From contig CAMBDK010000018.1 of NCBI GenBank assembly GCA_945865315.1, forward strand, positions 1-36,549: a DNA stretch of 36,549 nucleotides. The letters are read 5' to 3'. Below, piece by piece: positions 18,001 to 24,884 of this stretch. The notes beneath the pieces are model-generated. The model made no database searches, was not told the origin of the DNA, and was given only the letters and a program-made list of their open reading frames with translations. The position numbers and the translations under genes were made by a program. Position 1 is the stretch's first letter; each line of letters starts with the position of its first letter. Source of the stretch: Chitinophaga pinensis. GTDB taxonomy: Bacteria > Bacteroidota > Bacteroidia > 2-12-FULL-35-15.

Positions 18001-18832
18001 AAATAAAGCAGGCATCAGAAAATTTATTTCCCGTTTTTCTAATCAATCCGTCTTTCGCATTGATAGGAAATCAATAGCTACTGATAATCCTAATTCAAAT
18101 AATTCGAACTTAAATAATGCATACAATCCCTTTTTAGTAAAAATTAACGATACCAGTTCCAATGACTTTAAATCATTAATTACACTTAACTCTTCCTTCA
18201 GAAATTCTATTTTTATAAATCAGATGAATCCTATTTTTGGAATTGATATTACTTACCAAGATGTACATAATAAACTATTATTATTAAATGGTTTTGACAC
18301 CCGTCAAAACAAATACAAGGAGGTGCGTTTGCGATGGTATATATTCCAAAAAATATGGTGGGACATTGCATATAAAGACGGGATAAAAACAAGTAATTCA
18401 CAGTATTTCAGTACCCGCAACTTTTCAATTTTTTATTATGAGGTGGCGCCTAAATTAAATTTTCAACCAACAGCGGCATTCAGGGCATCACTATCATTTA
18501 AATTTACAGATAAAAACAACAACATTGAAATGGCAATAACTAAAAGCCAAATAAAGGATTATGGTTTAGAAATAAAATACAATGTATTGCAAAAGGGCAG
18601 TTTAAATGTTAAAGCAAATTTTATTCAAATAAAATTTGATGGATTAACAAATACCTCTATAGCTTATGAAATGATGGATGCTTACCAAATAGGTGAGAAT
18701 ATAACCTGGGGAATTACCTATCAGCGTAATTTATCTAATAATTTACAATTGAGTTTAACTTATGATGGACGAAAATCAGAAAATTCTAATGCAATCCATA
18801 CAGGCGGTGCTCAATTAAGAGCTTATTTTTAA
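15077..18832 (+). CDS. Very large outer-membrane beta-barrel candidate, function unknown
   Basis: The frame encodes up to 1251 residues. A typical signal peptide core (KKTIILLPLILLLFKPILA before QQ) appears only at about residues 49-67. The frame's own starts (TTG 15077; ATG 15146) would therefore leave an unusually long leader. The ATG at 15205 would give MHLYKK plus this core if one A were missing from the run of eight A at 15217-15224 (see findings). The rest is Asn/Ser/Tyr-rich and beta-strand-like, with the blocks SGSISRGLSFGNSQNMVVNS and PFQPEGNTQQLQEFDKVFIQ and a GTEKVYINGKLLDRG block. A calcium-loop-like stretch WLDYNNNGIKELNEFE follows, and the C-terminus is aromatic (LRAYF), as in barrel proteins. 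I recall similar uncharacterised Bacteroidota proteins, but cannot name a family. An envelope location is inferred. Confidence 0.75.
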   Translation: MDNSNNKRLTFFYRNSGIVSYWPMRCISFPIQCLYLIIKSACKCIFIKKTIILLPLILLLFKPILAQQNSNNFQKIFFITGDTIKIDTLSLVPGSVIIKDSKGNLIDTSYLKINYADAYLILNKTNASNYSLLNLKDANTKKDSLQVSYKTFPYLFSSVVKHKDLSRIKPNLFGNANPFSYTIVSKNDAIFKMEGLNKSGSISRGLSFGNSQNMVVNSNLNLQLSGHLNNNIDILLAATDNSIPFQPEGNTQQLQEFDKVFIQLSNENAKLIAGDFQFNRPESYFMNFHKKAQGINFSKSVITNKKNKNIKEQGIYKTSLIAAISRGKFARNLFQGMESNQGPYRLSGAEKEPFIIVLSGTEKVYINGKLLDRGQENDYTIDYNTSEITFTAKQLITTEKRIVVEFQYSDKNYARSLLHFGNDFENDNLKLHVNFYSEADSKNQPLQQDLSPLQQKLLSEIGDTLSLAITPSFDSVTFSNNEVLYKKMDTLIGTQLYSFFKYSTNADSARYRVSFSNVGKGNGNYNQIASSANGKVYEWISPLLGIKQGNYEAVKLLITPKQKQMITASADYAFSTNTKLTIETAGSNNDINTFSAADSKDNIGYALKINFDNTVPFRKAEKSTISPPLLADSAMQPLLTLQTNVNYEYVQSYFSAIERFRSIEFDRDWNRENIIATSDQHILGAKLQLSKKGKAHIAYKYNALLEEKNYNAMRQLVNLHFNQNGFNVNYEGSLLNSTSTLNTKFYRHKSAVSQKIKRFTLGFKDELEQNKFSVLNKDSLLSNSYQFWDWEGYFQNSDTTKNRYGIHYKQRTSFAVNNLLTATSLLKSSFAENYGGFLELIKNPNNILKLNVAYRILKVDPTITIQKPDNSLVLRTEYNFRLWKGLIYSNSFYEIGSGLEVKKQFSYIEVAAGQGVFIWLDYNNNGIKELNEFEVATFPNTANYVKIYTPSLDYVKVYNNQFSQMLLLKPAAIWVNKAGIRKFISRFSNQSVFRIDRKSIATDNPNSNNSNLNNAYNPFLVKINDTSSNDFKSLITLNSSFRNSIFINQMNPIFGIDITYQDVHNKLLLLNGFDTRQNKYKEVRLRWYIFQKIWWDIAYKDGIKTSNSQYFSTRNFSIFYYEVAPKLNFQPTAAFRASLSFKFTDKNNNIEMAITKSQIKDYGLEIKYNVLQKGSLNVKANFIQIKFDGLTNTSIAYEMMDAYQIGENITWGITYQRNLSNNLQLSLTYDGRKSENSNAIHTGGAQLRAYF

Positions 18833-18884
18833 GTGATGTTTCCGAAATAAATCCGCAAATTAAACGGTTCAACAACTGTGTGTT

Positions 18885-18910
18885 TTTCTTTTGTCTTGAT
18901 ACAAAAGAAA
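18885..18910. repeat. Perfect 10-bp inverted repeat after the barrel gene
   Basis: TTTCTTTTGT and ACAAAAGAAA flank the 6-base loop CTTGAT, about 50 bases past the stop at 18832. The next bases (CAAAAAATCAAG) repeat parts of the loop and arm. There is no T run on the plus strand, so it is not a textbook terminator. The flanking 18833-19111 otherwise holds nothing I can identify. Confidence 0.5.
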
Positions 18911-19111
18911 CAAAAAATCAAGAACAAACGATTCCTCCCCACCTGCAACCCTGCATCGCGTTTGTTCATTCCTCATGCGCGTTTTCATAAGCATATTTTT
19001 TGCAAAAAAATAAAATCATCTGTTTTTATTAATATATCTGTTTTGTCGAAATTATTTTGAAAGCTTTACTAAGACAATGAAGGAGCTTGATAAATTAAAA
19101 GAAATAATTTA

Positions 19112-19966
19112 TTATAATAAATATTGATTCAATAATATTTCCATTTCTTTCTGCAATTTTTGCGCTTCTTCTCTTGCTCTGGCTGCATAATTATTTTCTG
19201 TGCTTGCATATATTATCCCACGCGATGAATTAACGAGTAATCCACATTGTTTGTTGATACCATATTTAACTACATCGTGTAAGCTACCTCCTTGCGCACC
19301 TACACCGGGAACCAATAAAAAATTATCAGGTATAATTTTACGAATATCGAGCAACATTTCTGCTTTTGTTGCGCCCACCACATACATCATATTTTCTGGA
19401 GAGCTCCATTTTTTTGATGTTTCAATAACTTGCTGATATAAAAATCTTTCAATGGGCGGCCCGCTCTGCTTCTCATTCATGGATACTTTAGAAGTTTGAA
19501 AATCAAACGCACCCTTATTAGAGGTAAGCGCCAATAAAATAACCCATTTGTTTTTATATTCAAGAAAAGGACTTATGCTATCTTCCCCCATATATGGGGC
19601 AACAGTGATGGCATCAAAATTTAATGTTTCCAAAAATGCTTTTGCATACATTTTTGAGGTATTACCAATATCACCGCGTTTTGCATCGGCAATTGTAAAA
19701 ACACCTGGAGCAGTTTTATTGATATAATTAATAGTATTCTCTAAACTAAGCCAGCCTTTAGCGCCCTGCGATTCATAAAACGCAGTATTCAGTTTATATG
19801 CTACACACAAATCATGGCTTAGGTCTATAATATTTTTGTTAAATTCAAAAACAGGATCTTCTGTTTCTAATAGTTTTGCAGGCAACTTAGTTATATCCGT
19901 ATCCAATCCGATACATAGAAAACTTTTTTTCTTTTTTATAGTTAAAAACAGCTCTTCTTTTGTCAT
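19112..19966 (-). CDS. pyrF: Orotidine 5'-phosphate decarboxylase
   Basis: The 284-residue enzyme makes UMP from OMP, the last step of de novo pyrimidine synthesis. The first barrel strand LCIGLDTD (D22) is followed by the substrate-binding [11 protein letters not shown]. The catalytic cluster is D94-A-K96-R-G-D99 in [14 protein letters not shown]. Later come [13 protein letters not shown] and the phosphate-binding [15 protein letters not shown] and [10 protein letters not shown]. The length and the [10 protein letters not shown] form place it in the longer 'type 2' PyrF subfamily rather than the 230-residue E. coli type. No other pyr genes are adjacent. The 146-residue unknown gene ends 66 bases upstream on the same strand, so co-transcription is possible. 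Confidence 0.95.
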   Translation of the reverse strand: MTKEELFLTIKKKKSFLCIGLDTDITKLPAKLLETEDPVFEFNKNIIDLSHDLCVAYKLNTAFYESQGAKGWLSLENTINYINKTAPGVFTIADAKRGDIGNTSKMYAKAFLETLNFDAITVAPYMGEDSISPFLEYKNKWVILLALTSNKGAFDFQTSKVSMNEKQSGPPIERFLYQQVIETSKKWSSPENMMYVVGATKAEMLLDIRKIIPDNFLLVPGVGAQGGSLHDVVKYGINKQCGLLVNSSRGIIYASTENNYAARAREEAQKLQKEMEILLNQYLL

Positions 19967-20032
19967 TCTAATTTTTGAAAAAAATTGTTAAGCGTTAAAT
20001 TATTTTTTCAGAATTTTAATTATCAAATTTAT

Positions 20033-20473
20033 TTATCCTTCTATTTTTAATGCTTTAGGGAAATCTTGTTTTAATATATATACACCATCCATAGGGTTTT
20101 CCTGAGGGAATGTATCACGCAGGTAAAAATACAAATGAGTTTCATCCATTTTTTCATCTACTTTTTTATCTGTTTTTTTCAACAACTTTTTCGAAACTGC
20201 AAATTGCATATTTTTTCCGCTTTCGGTAATACAATCAACAATGGTTGTATCCAAAATATCAAAACTAAATTCTTTATCATCAGGAAAAAAACCTGCCAAA
20301 GTATAAGTAGCATTATTTTTTATTTTAAATTCTTTGATAGGTTCAGCTACTTTAAGCTCATCTTCCCATAAGTACTTAATATTATCTTCGGTCTCTTCTC
20401 CTTCATTTAAATCATCTGCCAAGCCTTGATTAAATTCAGAATTAACAAGGATAAAGTGTAAATATAAATTCAT
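20033..20473 (-). CDS. Hypothetical 146-residue acidic protein
   Basis: I do not recognise this protein. It is an ATG-started frame of 146 residues with no signal peptide or membrane segment. It begins MNLYLHFILVNSEFNQ and has a strongly acidic stretch (LNEGEETEDN) and a mid-section with regular beta-like alternation (NATYTLAGFFPDDKEFSFDI). A Lys/Asp-rich linker (KKLLKKTDKKVDEKMDE) leads to a final part with HLYFYLRDTFPQ and ILKQDFPKAL. Codon use looks like its neighbours and the frame is uninterrupted, so it is probably a real cytoplasmic protein. It lies between paaY-like and pyrF genes on the same strand, 66 bases from pyrF. Its N-terminus, with charge-poor strands, hints at a small beta-sandwich, but that is a guess. 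Confidence 0.65.
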   Translation of the reverse strand: MNLYLHFILVNSEFNQGLADDLNEGEETEDNIKYLWEDELKVAEPIKEFKIKNNATYTLAGFFPDDKEFSFDILDTTIVDCITESGKNMQFAVSKKLLKKTDKKVDEKMDETHLYFYLRDTFPQENPMDGVYILKQDFPKALKIEG

Positions 20474-20643
20474 AATTATTTGCTTGTTTCGCTCAAAAAA
20501 ATGCCACTTTTTACAGGCGTAATAAATGAGCTGGTTTTTATTTTTTTATTTATTTTTATATTTGCCCTATTGATATTTTTTTGCAAATTCCTGTCTTAAC
20601 TATATACCCAAATTTATTTGCAAGATGGATTTCAATTAAATAT

Positions 20644-21225
20644 TTACTTCCATTTTTTATAGACATCCTGTTGTATTGGCCTACCAGCTTCTATTTCTCT
20701 TAAAGGCTCACAAGGTTTTAATGTAGCTTTGCAATCAGCAGGTAATTGCTTATATAATTTTGTTCCTTCTACTTTCCATTCCATCATTTCATCACTTATC
20801 TCTTTAATAACTTTTGCAGGATTACCCACCACAAGCTTTTTCTCAGGAATAATCATATTAGCAGGAACAAAACACAATGCACCTATAATACAATTATCTC
20901 CAATAAGCACATCGTCCATTATTACAGAATTCATCCCTATTAATACATTTTTACCAATGGTAGCACCATGTATTATGGCACCATGCCCCACATGAGTATT
21001 TTCTTTTAATAGAACAGTAGTGCCCGGGAACATGTGGATGGTACAATTTTCCTGCACATTACATCCATCCTCAATAATTATTTGTCCCCAGTCGCCTCTT
21101 ATAGCTGCACCAGGTCCAATATAAACATCCTCCCCTATTATTACATTTCCTGTAACTGTTGCATTGGGGTGAATAAAAGCGCTTTCATGGATAACAGGTT
21201 TATAACCATTGAATTCAAATATCAT
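20644..21225 (-). CDS. PaaY-type gamma-carbonic-anhydrase-like hexapeptide protein
   Basis: The 193-residue protein is a left-handed beta-helix of hexapeptide repeats (about 12-140, for example IHPNATVTGNVIIGEDVYIG). It has the three histidines that bind metal in gamma-carbonic anhydrases (in CTIHMFPG and HVGHGAIIHG). The C-terminal helix and tail (GTKLYKQLPADC then EPLREIEAGR) resemble PaaY, an acyl-CoA thioesterase-like protein of phenylacetate metabolism, more than YrdA. No paa genes are present, so a role in phenylacetate breakdown is not supported by context; a general metal-dependent hydratase or thioesterase is as likely. Its start lies only 39 bases from repeat copy D, which occupies most of the space shared with queG. 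Confidence 0.85.
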   Translation of the reverse strand: MIFEFNGYKPVIHESAFIHPNATVTGNVIIGEDVYIGPGAAIRGDWGQIIIEDGCNVQENCTIHMFPGTTVLLKENTHVGHGAIIHGATIGKNVLIGMNSVIMDDVLIGDNCIIGALCFVPANMIIPEKKLVVGNPAKVIKEISDEMMEWKVEGTKLYKQLPADCKATLKPCEPLREIEAGRPIQQDVYKKWK

Positions 21226-21263
21226 TTTATTATTTATTAATTAGCAATTTAATGTATTGATAT

Positions 21264-21412
21264 TTAGAGTCTGTCTATAATGTCCGATTTCTTCGTTATT
21301 CTTGTTTTAAAAACCAGTCATTTACCAATGTAAACTCCTGATTTTCAAAACTACGAAAGCCTCGAACTCATACATTATAGTTCAGACTCTGGACTATATG
21401 GACAGACACTAA
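21264..21412. repeat. Inverted-repeat (MITE-like) element, copy D, 149 bp
   Basis: The ends are TTAGAGTCTGTC and GGACAGACACTAA, and the symmetry continues outward (ATATTTAG on both strands). The interior forms an imperfect hairpin (GTTTTAAAAACCAG with CTGATTTTCAAAAC; ATAATGTCCGA with a similar segment on the right). It is nearly identical to copy A at 2150-2298. The element ends 8 bases before the queG ATG and starts 39 bases before the paaY-like ATG, so it fills the divergent promoter region. It has no ORF. Confidence 0.88.
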
Positions 21413-21420
21413 ATATAAGC

Positions 21421-22365
21421 ATGTTTTTGAAAAACTCTAATTATACGCAATTAATTAAATCAGAATCAAAACGCTTGGGTTTTGATTATTGCGGTATTTC
21501 AAAAGCTGATTTTTTAGAAGAAGAAGCGCCACGCCTAGAAAATTGGCTGAACAAAAATATGCATGGGCAAATGAGTTACATGCAAAATCATTTTGATAAG
21601 CGATTAGATCCTCGATTACTTGTGCCAGGAGCAAAATCAGTAATATCATTGTTGCTTAATTATTATCCTGCTGAAAAACAAGTAGATGACACTGCCCCTA
21701 AAATAAGCAAATACGCTTTTGGTGAAGATTATCATACCGTAATAAAAAAAAAATTAATACAACTTTTAGAATTTATAAATGAAAAAATAGGTGATGTGGA
21801 TGGTCGTGTATTTGTAGATTCAGCGCCTGTTATGGATAAAGCCTGGGCAAAAAAAAGTGGTTTGGGATGGGTAGGGAAAAACAGCAATCTTATCAATAAA
21901 AATAGTGGATCATTTTTCTTTATTTGCGAATTAATTATTGATCTTGAATTAGAATATGATGGGCCTATAAAAGATTATTGTGGAACTTGTACCCGCTGTA
22001 TTGACGCTTGCCCCACGGATGCTATAATTGAACCCTATGTAGTAGATGGTAGTAAATGTATCTCGTACTTTACAATTGAGCTAAAAGATAATATACCTAA
22101 GGAAGTAAAGGGTAAGTTTAATAATTGGATGTTTGGCTGTGATATATGCCAGGATGTATGCCCATGGAATAAATTTTCGAAACCACATCATGAAGACCAG
22201 CTAAAGTCTAATGGAATGCTATTAGAGATGACAAATAATGACTGGCAAGAATTAACAGCCGAAACATTTAAAATTGTCTTTAAAAATTCTGCCGTTAATA
22301 GAACAAAATTTAAAGGTTTGAAAAGGAATATTAATTTTATTAAACCTTTTGATGGAGAAATTTAA
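21421..22365 (+). CDS. queG: Epoxyqueuosine reductase
   Basis: The 314-residue enzyme reduces epoxyqueuosine to queuosine in tRNA, the last step of queuosine synthesis, using cobalamin and two [4Fe-4S] clusters. Visible features are the N-terminal [20 protein letters not shown], the cobalamin-region [20 protein letters not shown] followed by WVGKNSNLI, and the ferredoxin-like pair C187[14 protein letters not shown] and C240[10 protein letters not shown], with an extra Cys in [10 protein letters not shown]. It lacks the C-terminal HEAT extension of longer versions, as is usual for the roughly 310-residue form. The ATG at 21421 is the first in frame after repeat copy D, which replaces nearly all upstream sequence. 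It is convergent with the phosphohexomutase gene, with 85 bases between the stops and no clear terminator. Confidence 0.95.
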   Translation: MFLKNSNYTQLIKSESKRLGFDYCGISKADFLEEEAPRLENWLNKNMHGQMSYMQNHFDKRLDPRLLVPGAKSVISLLLNYYPAEKQVDDTAPKISKYAFGEDYHTVIKKKLIQLLEFINEKIGDVDGRVFVDSAPVMDKAWAKKSGLGWVGKNSNLINKNSGSFFFICELIIDLELEYDGPIKDYCGTCTRCIDACPTDAIIEPYVVDGSKCISYFTIELKDNIPKEVKGKFNNWMFGCDICQDVCPWNKFSKPHHEDQLKSNGMLLEMTNNDWQELTAETFKIVFKNSAVNRTKFKGLKRNINFIKPFDGEI

Positions 22366-22450
22366 AAAATATCCTATCCATCTATATTGGTAATGAGGCC
22401 AAATATTTTTGGTGGAATTAAAAATAAGTTCTTTTTCCAATTTACTTTTA

Positions 22451-23857
22451 TTAACCCAGAAGAGCTTTTTCTGCTGCTTTTAAAATATCAAAAGCCTTTT
22501 CAGTGGTTTCCGATTCAGCATAATTCCTCAATACCGGTTCTGTCCCTGAGGCCCTTATCATCAACCAATCACCATTTTCAAAATAATATTTCCATCCATC
22601 TATTGTTTCTACGCGATCTACCTTATAAGGTCCAAAAGAATTGTAATTATTGTTTTTGCAATTTTCTACAATTGCAATTTTTACTTCTTCCTTCAGATGC
22701 ATGTCACTTCTTTCAAACTTAAATTTACCTACAATTAAATATACTTCCTGAATTAAATCATCCAATGATTTACCAGATTTAACCATGTATTCCCATATTG
22801 TTAAGCCCATCCAAATGCCATCTCTTTCAGGGATATGCCCTTTTATGGCTATTCCTCCGCTTTCTTCACCACCAAGTAACACATCTTCTAAAAGCATAAT
22901 TCCTGCAATGTGTTTAAATCCAATTTTAACAACTTGGTATTCTAAACCATAATGTATGCACATCTTTTTTACTCGAGGCGTTACCGAAAAGGCATTAACA
23001 ACTTTCCCAGTGAATTTTTTTTCTTTTACTAAATAATTAATAAGTAAGAGTATAATGTGATGTGAATCTACAAATTCCCCTTTACTATTATACAATCCTA
23101 TCCTATCAGCATCTCCGTCAGTTGCTAAACCACAATCAATGTCTCCACTTTCAATAATTAAAGAAGAGAAAGCTTGCAAATTTTTGTGAATTGGTTCAGG
23201 AGCTTGTCCTTCAAAACTTGGATTATAATCGCAATGCAGAAAAGTAATGTCCGGCAATAACCTGCGCATTACATTTTGTCCGGAACCAAACATGGCATCA
23301 TAAGCAAAATTCATTTTTGTATTTCGTATGGCATCCATATCAAAATTTTTCTCCACATGATTTACATACATTGTTTCCAAATCAACATACTCAATCAAAC
23401 CTGATTTTATAAAATCGGCTATAGAAAGTTTTTCTAAGTCAATTGAATTTAATTCAGGAATAATATCTTCAATTTTTTGGATATCATCTGACAATAAAGG
23501 ACCACCAAATCCTCCTTTAAGTTTATAACCATTATAAGATGGTGGATTGTGTGATGCAGTAATAATAACTCCCAAGGAGGTACCTAATTTTTTTGCACCT
23601 AATGATATCATCGGTGTTGACACAAATTCTTTTGCCAGGTATACCTTTATACCATTATTAGCAAAAATTTTAGCTGTTGTTTCGGCAAATAGCTCTCCGG
23701 CAAAACGACAATCGTGTCCTACCACTACAGTTGGTTTTTCAAAATTTCCTTTTAACCAAATGGAGGCTCCTAAAGAAACTCTTGCAACATTATCAACTGT
23801 AAAATCTTTTGCTATTATAGCTCTCCAGCCGTCGGTGCCAAATTTTATTTTTGTCAT
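22451..23857 (-). CDS. Phosphoglucomutase/phosphomannomutase family protein
   Basis: The 468-residue enzyme has all four domains of the alpha-D-phosphohexomutase superfamily. KFGTDGWRAIIAKDFT forms the N-terminus. The phosphoserine loop TASHNPPSYNGYK has its Ser near residue 100. The metal-binding loop is ATDGDADRIG, the sugar-binding loop GGEESGGIAIKGHIPERDG and the phosphate-binding loop MIRASGTEPVLRNYAES. It interconverts hexose 1- and 6-phosphates for cell-surface polysaccharide precursors; whether glucose, mannose or glucosamine is preferred cannot be told from the sequence alone. The SGG form of the sugar loop (EESGG) argues for glucose or mannose rather than a strict GlmM. It starts at ATG 23857 and appears to be a single-gene unit. 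Confidence 0.92.
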   Translation of the reverse strand: MTKIKFGTDGWRAIIAKDFTVDNVARVSLGASIWLKGNFEKPTVVVGHDCRFAGELFAETTAKIFANNGIKVYLAKEFVSTPMISLGAKKLGTSLGVIITASHNPPSYNGYKLKGGFGGPLLSDDIQKIEDIIPELNSIDLEKLSIADFIKSGLIEYVDLETMYVNHVEKNFDMDAIRNTKMNFAYDAMFGSGQNVMRRLLPDITFLHCDYNPSFEGQAPEPIHKNLQAFSSLIIESGDIDCGLATDGDADRIGLYNSKGEFVDSHHIILLLINYLVKEKKFTGKVVNAFSVTPRVKKMCIHYGLEYQVVKIGFKHIAGIMLLEDVLLGGEESGGIAIKGHIPERDGIWMGLTIWEYMVKSGKSLDDLIQEVYLIVGKFKFERSDMHLKEEVKIAIVENCKNNNYNSFGPYKVDRVETIDGWKYYFENGDWLMIRASGTEPVLRNYAESETTEKAFDILKAAEKALLG

Positions 23858-23965
23858 TGTGTAATTTTTTAAAACGTTGCGTTATAAGTTTTTGTTATTA
23901 ATTTTTTAAAATAGCTATCACCAATAATATATTTTATTCATTGAAAAAAAAGGGAAGAAAATATA

Positions 23966-23989
23966 TGCTGTATTTTTATTTATACAGCA
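23966..23989 (-). terminator. Possible terminator of the LOG-family gene
   Basis: TGCTGTAT (23966-23973) pairs with ATACAGCA (23982-23989) across an 8-base AT loop. Read on the minus strand, this lies 40 bases past the stop at 24029 and is followed by a T-rich tract (complement of 23943-23965). Confidence 0.5.
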
Positions 23990-24028
23990 ATCAAAACGAT
24001 GAATCTGTGCATACCAATTAAGAAATAT

Positions 24029-24757
24029 TTAAAAATTAGGTTTTAATAAATATTTAGAATAAAATTCATTAATAATAGCAACAGCTTCATCAGCCGTTTC
24101 CACTATTTTAAAAAGATTTAAATCTTTTTCGCTAATATTATGCTCTTCATATAACATGGTTTCTTTTATCCAATTTAATAATCCTTCCCAATATTTTTTT
24201 CCAACTAAAATGATAGGGAAATGTGCCACTTTATTAGTTTGCACAAGAGTAATAGCTTCAAATAATTCGTCCAATGTCCCGAATCCTCCGGGCATAGCAA
24301 TAAAACCTTGGGAATATTTTAAGAACATGGTTTTACGCACAAAGAAATAATCGAAATTGATATTTTTATCATTATCAATAAAAGGGTTAGAACTTTGTTC
24401 GAATGGTAAATCAATATTTAATCCTACAGATTTGCCACCGCCTGCTTTCGCTCCTTTGTTAGCGGCCTCCATAATGCCGGGACCACCTCCAGTGATAACG
24501 CCATAACCTTCCCTTGTTAGTTTAAAAGAAATTTCTTCCGCTAGTTTATAATATGGGTTTTCAATGTTAGTGCGTGCGGAACCAAATACAGAAACACAAG
24601 GCCCAATGCGACTCATTTTTTCAAATCCTTCAACAAATTCACTCATGATTTTAAAAATCTGCCATGAATCTGCAGCTTTAATATCATTCCAATCTTTGGA
24701 GGCAAAAGCGTTACGTATTTTATCTTCGTCTTGGTTTGTCATGTGTATATTGGCCAT
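24029..24757 (-). CDS. LOG-family (TIGR00730) nucleotide-processing protein
   Basis: The 242-residue Rossmann-fold protein has the LOG-family hallmarks: VSVFGSART near residue 55, the glycine-rich GVITGGGPGIMEAANKGAK, and PGGFGTLDELFEAITLVQT around residue 155. The family includes cytokinin riboside 5'-monophosphate phosphoribohydrolases and nucleotide 5'-monophosphate nucleosidases. For bacterial members with an N-terminal extension like this one (about 45 residues before the core) the natural substrate is usually unproven. It has no signal peptide, so it should be cytoplasmic. The ATG at 24757 gives MANIHMTNQDEDKIRNAF; Met6 is an alternative start. It is followed by a hairpin at 23966-23989 and preceded by uvrA 127 bases upstream on the same strand. 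Confidence 0.92.
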   Translation of the reverse strand: MANIHMTNQDEDKIRNAFASKDWNDIKAADSWQIFKIMSEFVEGFEKMSRIGPCVSVFGSARTNIENPYYKLAEEISFKLTREGYGVITGGGPGIMEAANKGAKAGGGKSVGLNIDLPFEQSSNPFIDNDKNINFDYFFVRKTMFLKYSQGFIAMPGGFGTLDELFEAITLVQTNKVAHFPIILVGKKYWEGLLNWIKETMLYEEHNISEKDLNLFKIVETADEAVAIINEFYSKYLLKPNF

Positions 24758-24884
24758 AATTATTAATTATATAAAAATAAATTATGGGTAATTAAATTTT
24801 TTTATGTAATAATTATTCTATTATCTATTTCACAAATATAACAATCTTAATTAACATCTCCTACTATGTTTTATCAGTATAATC

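Noticed and set aside
18878-19060. 60-residue plus-strand ORF after the barrel gene
   Set aside because: Its start lies within a hairpin repeat region, the composition is Lys/Phe-rich as from A/T runs, and no family or start signal is recognisable.
20557-20564. TATATTTG on the plus strand, a perfect -7 box
   Set aside because: It points into the 3' end of a minus-strand gene, no plus-strand gene follows, and no TTG lies at a suitable distance upstream.
22387-22722. 111-residue plus-strand ORF overlapping the phosphohexomutase 3' end
   Set aside because: It lies mostly opposite a well-supported gene and reads as a shadow frame rich in Phe, Leu and Gln.
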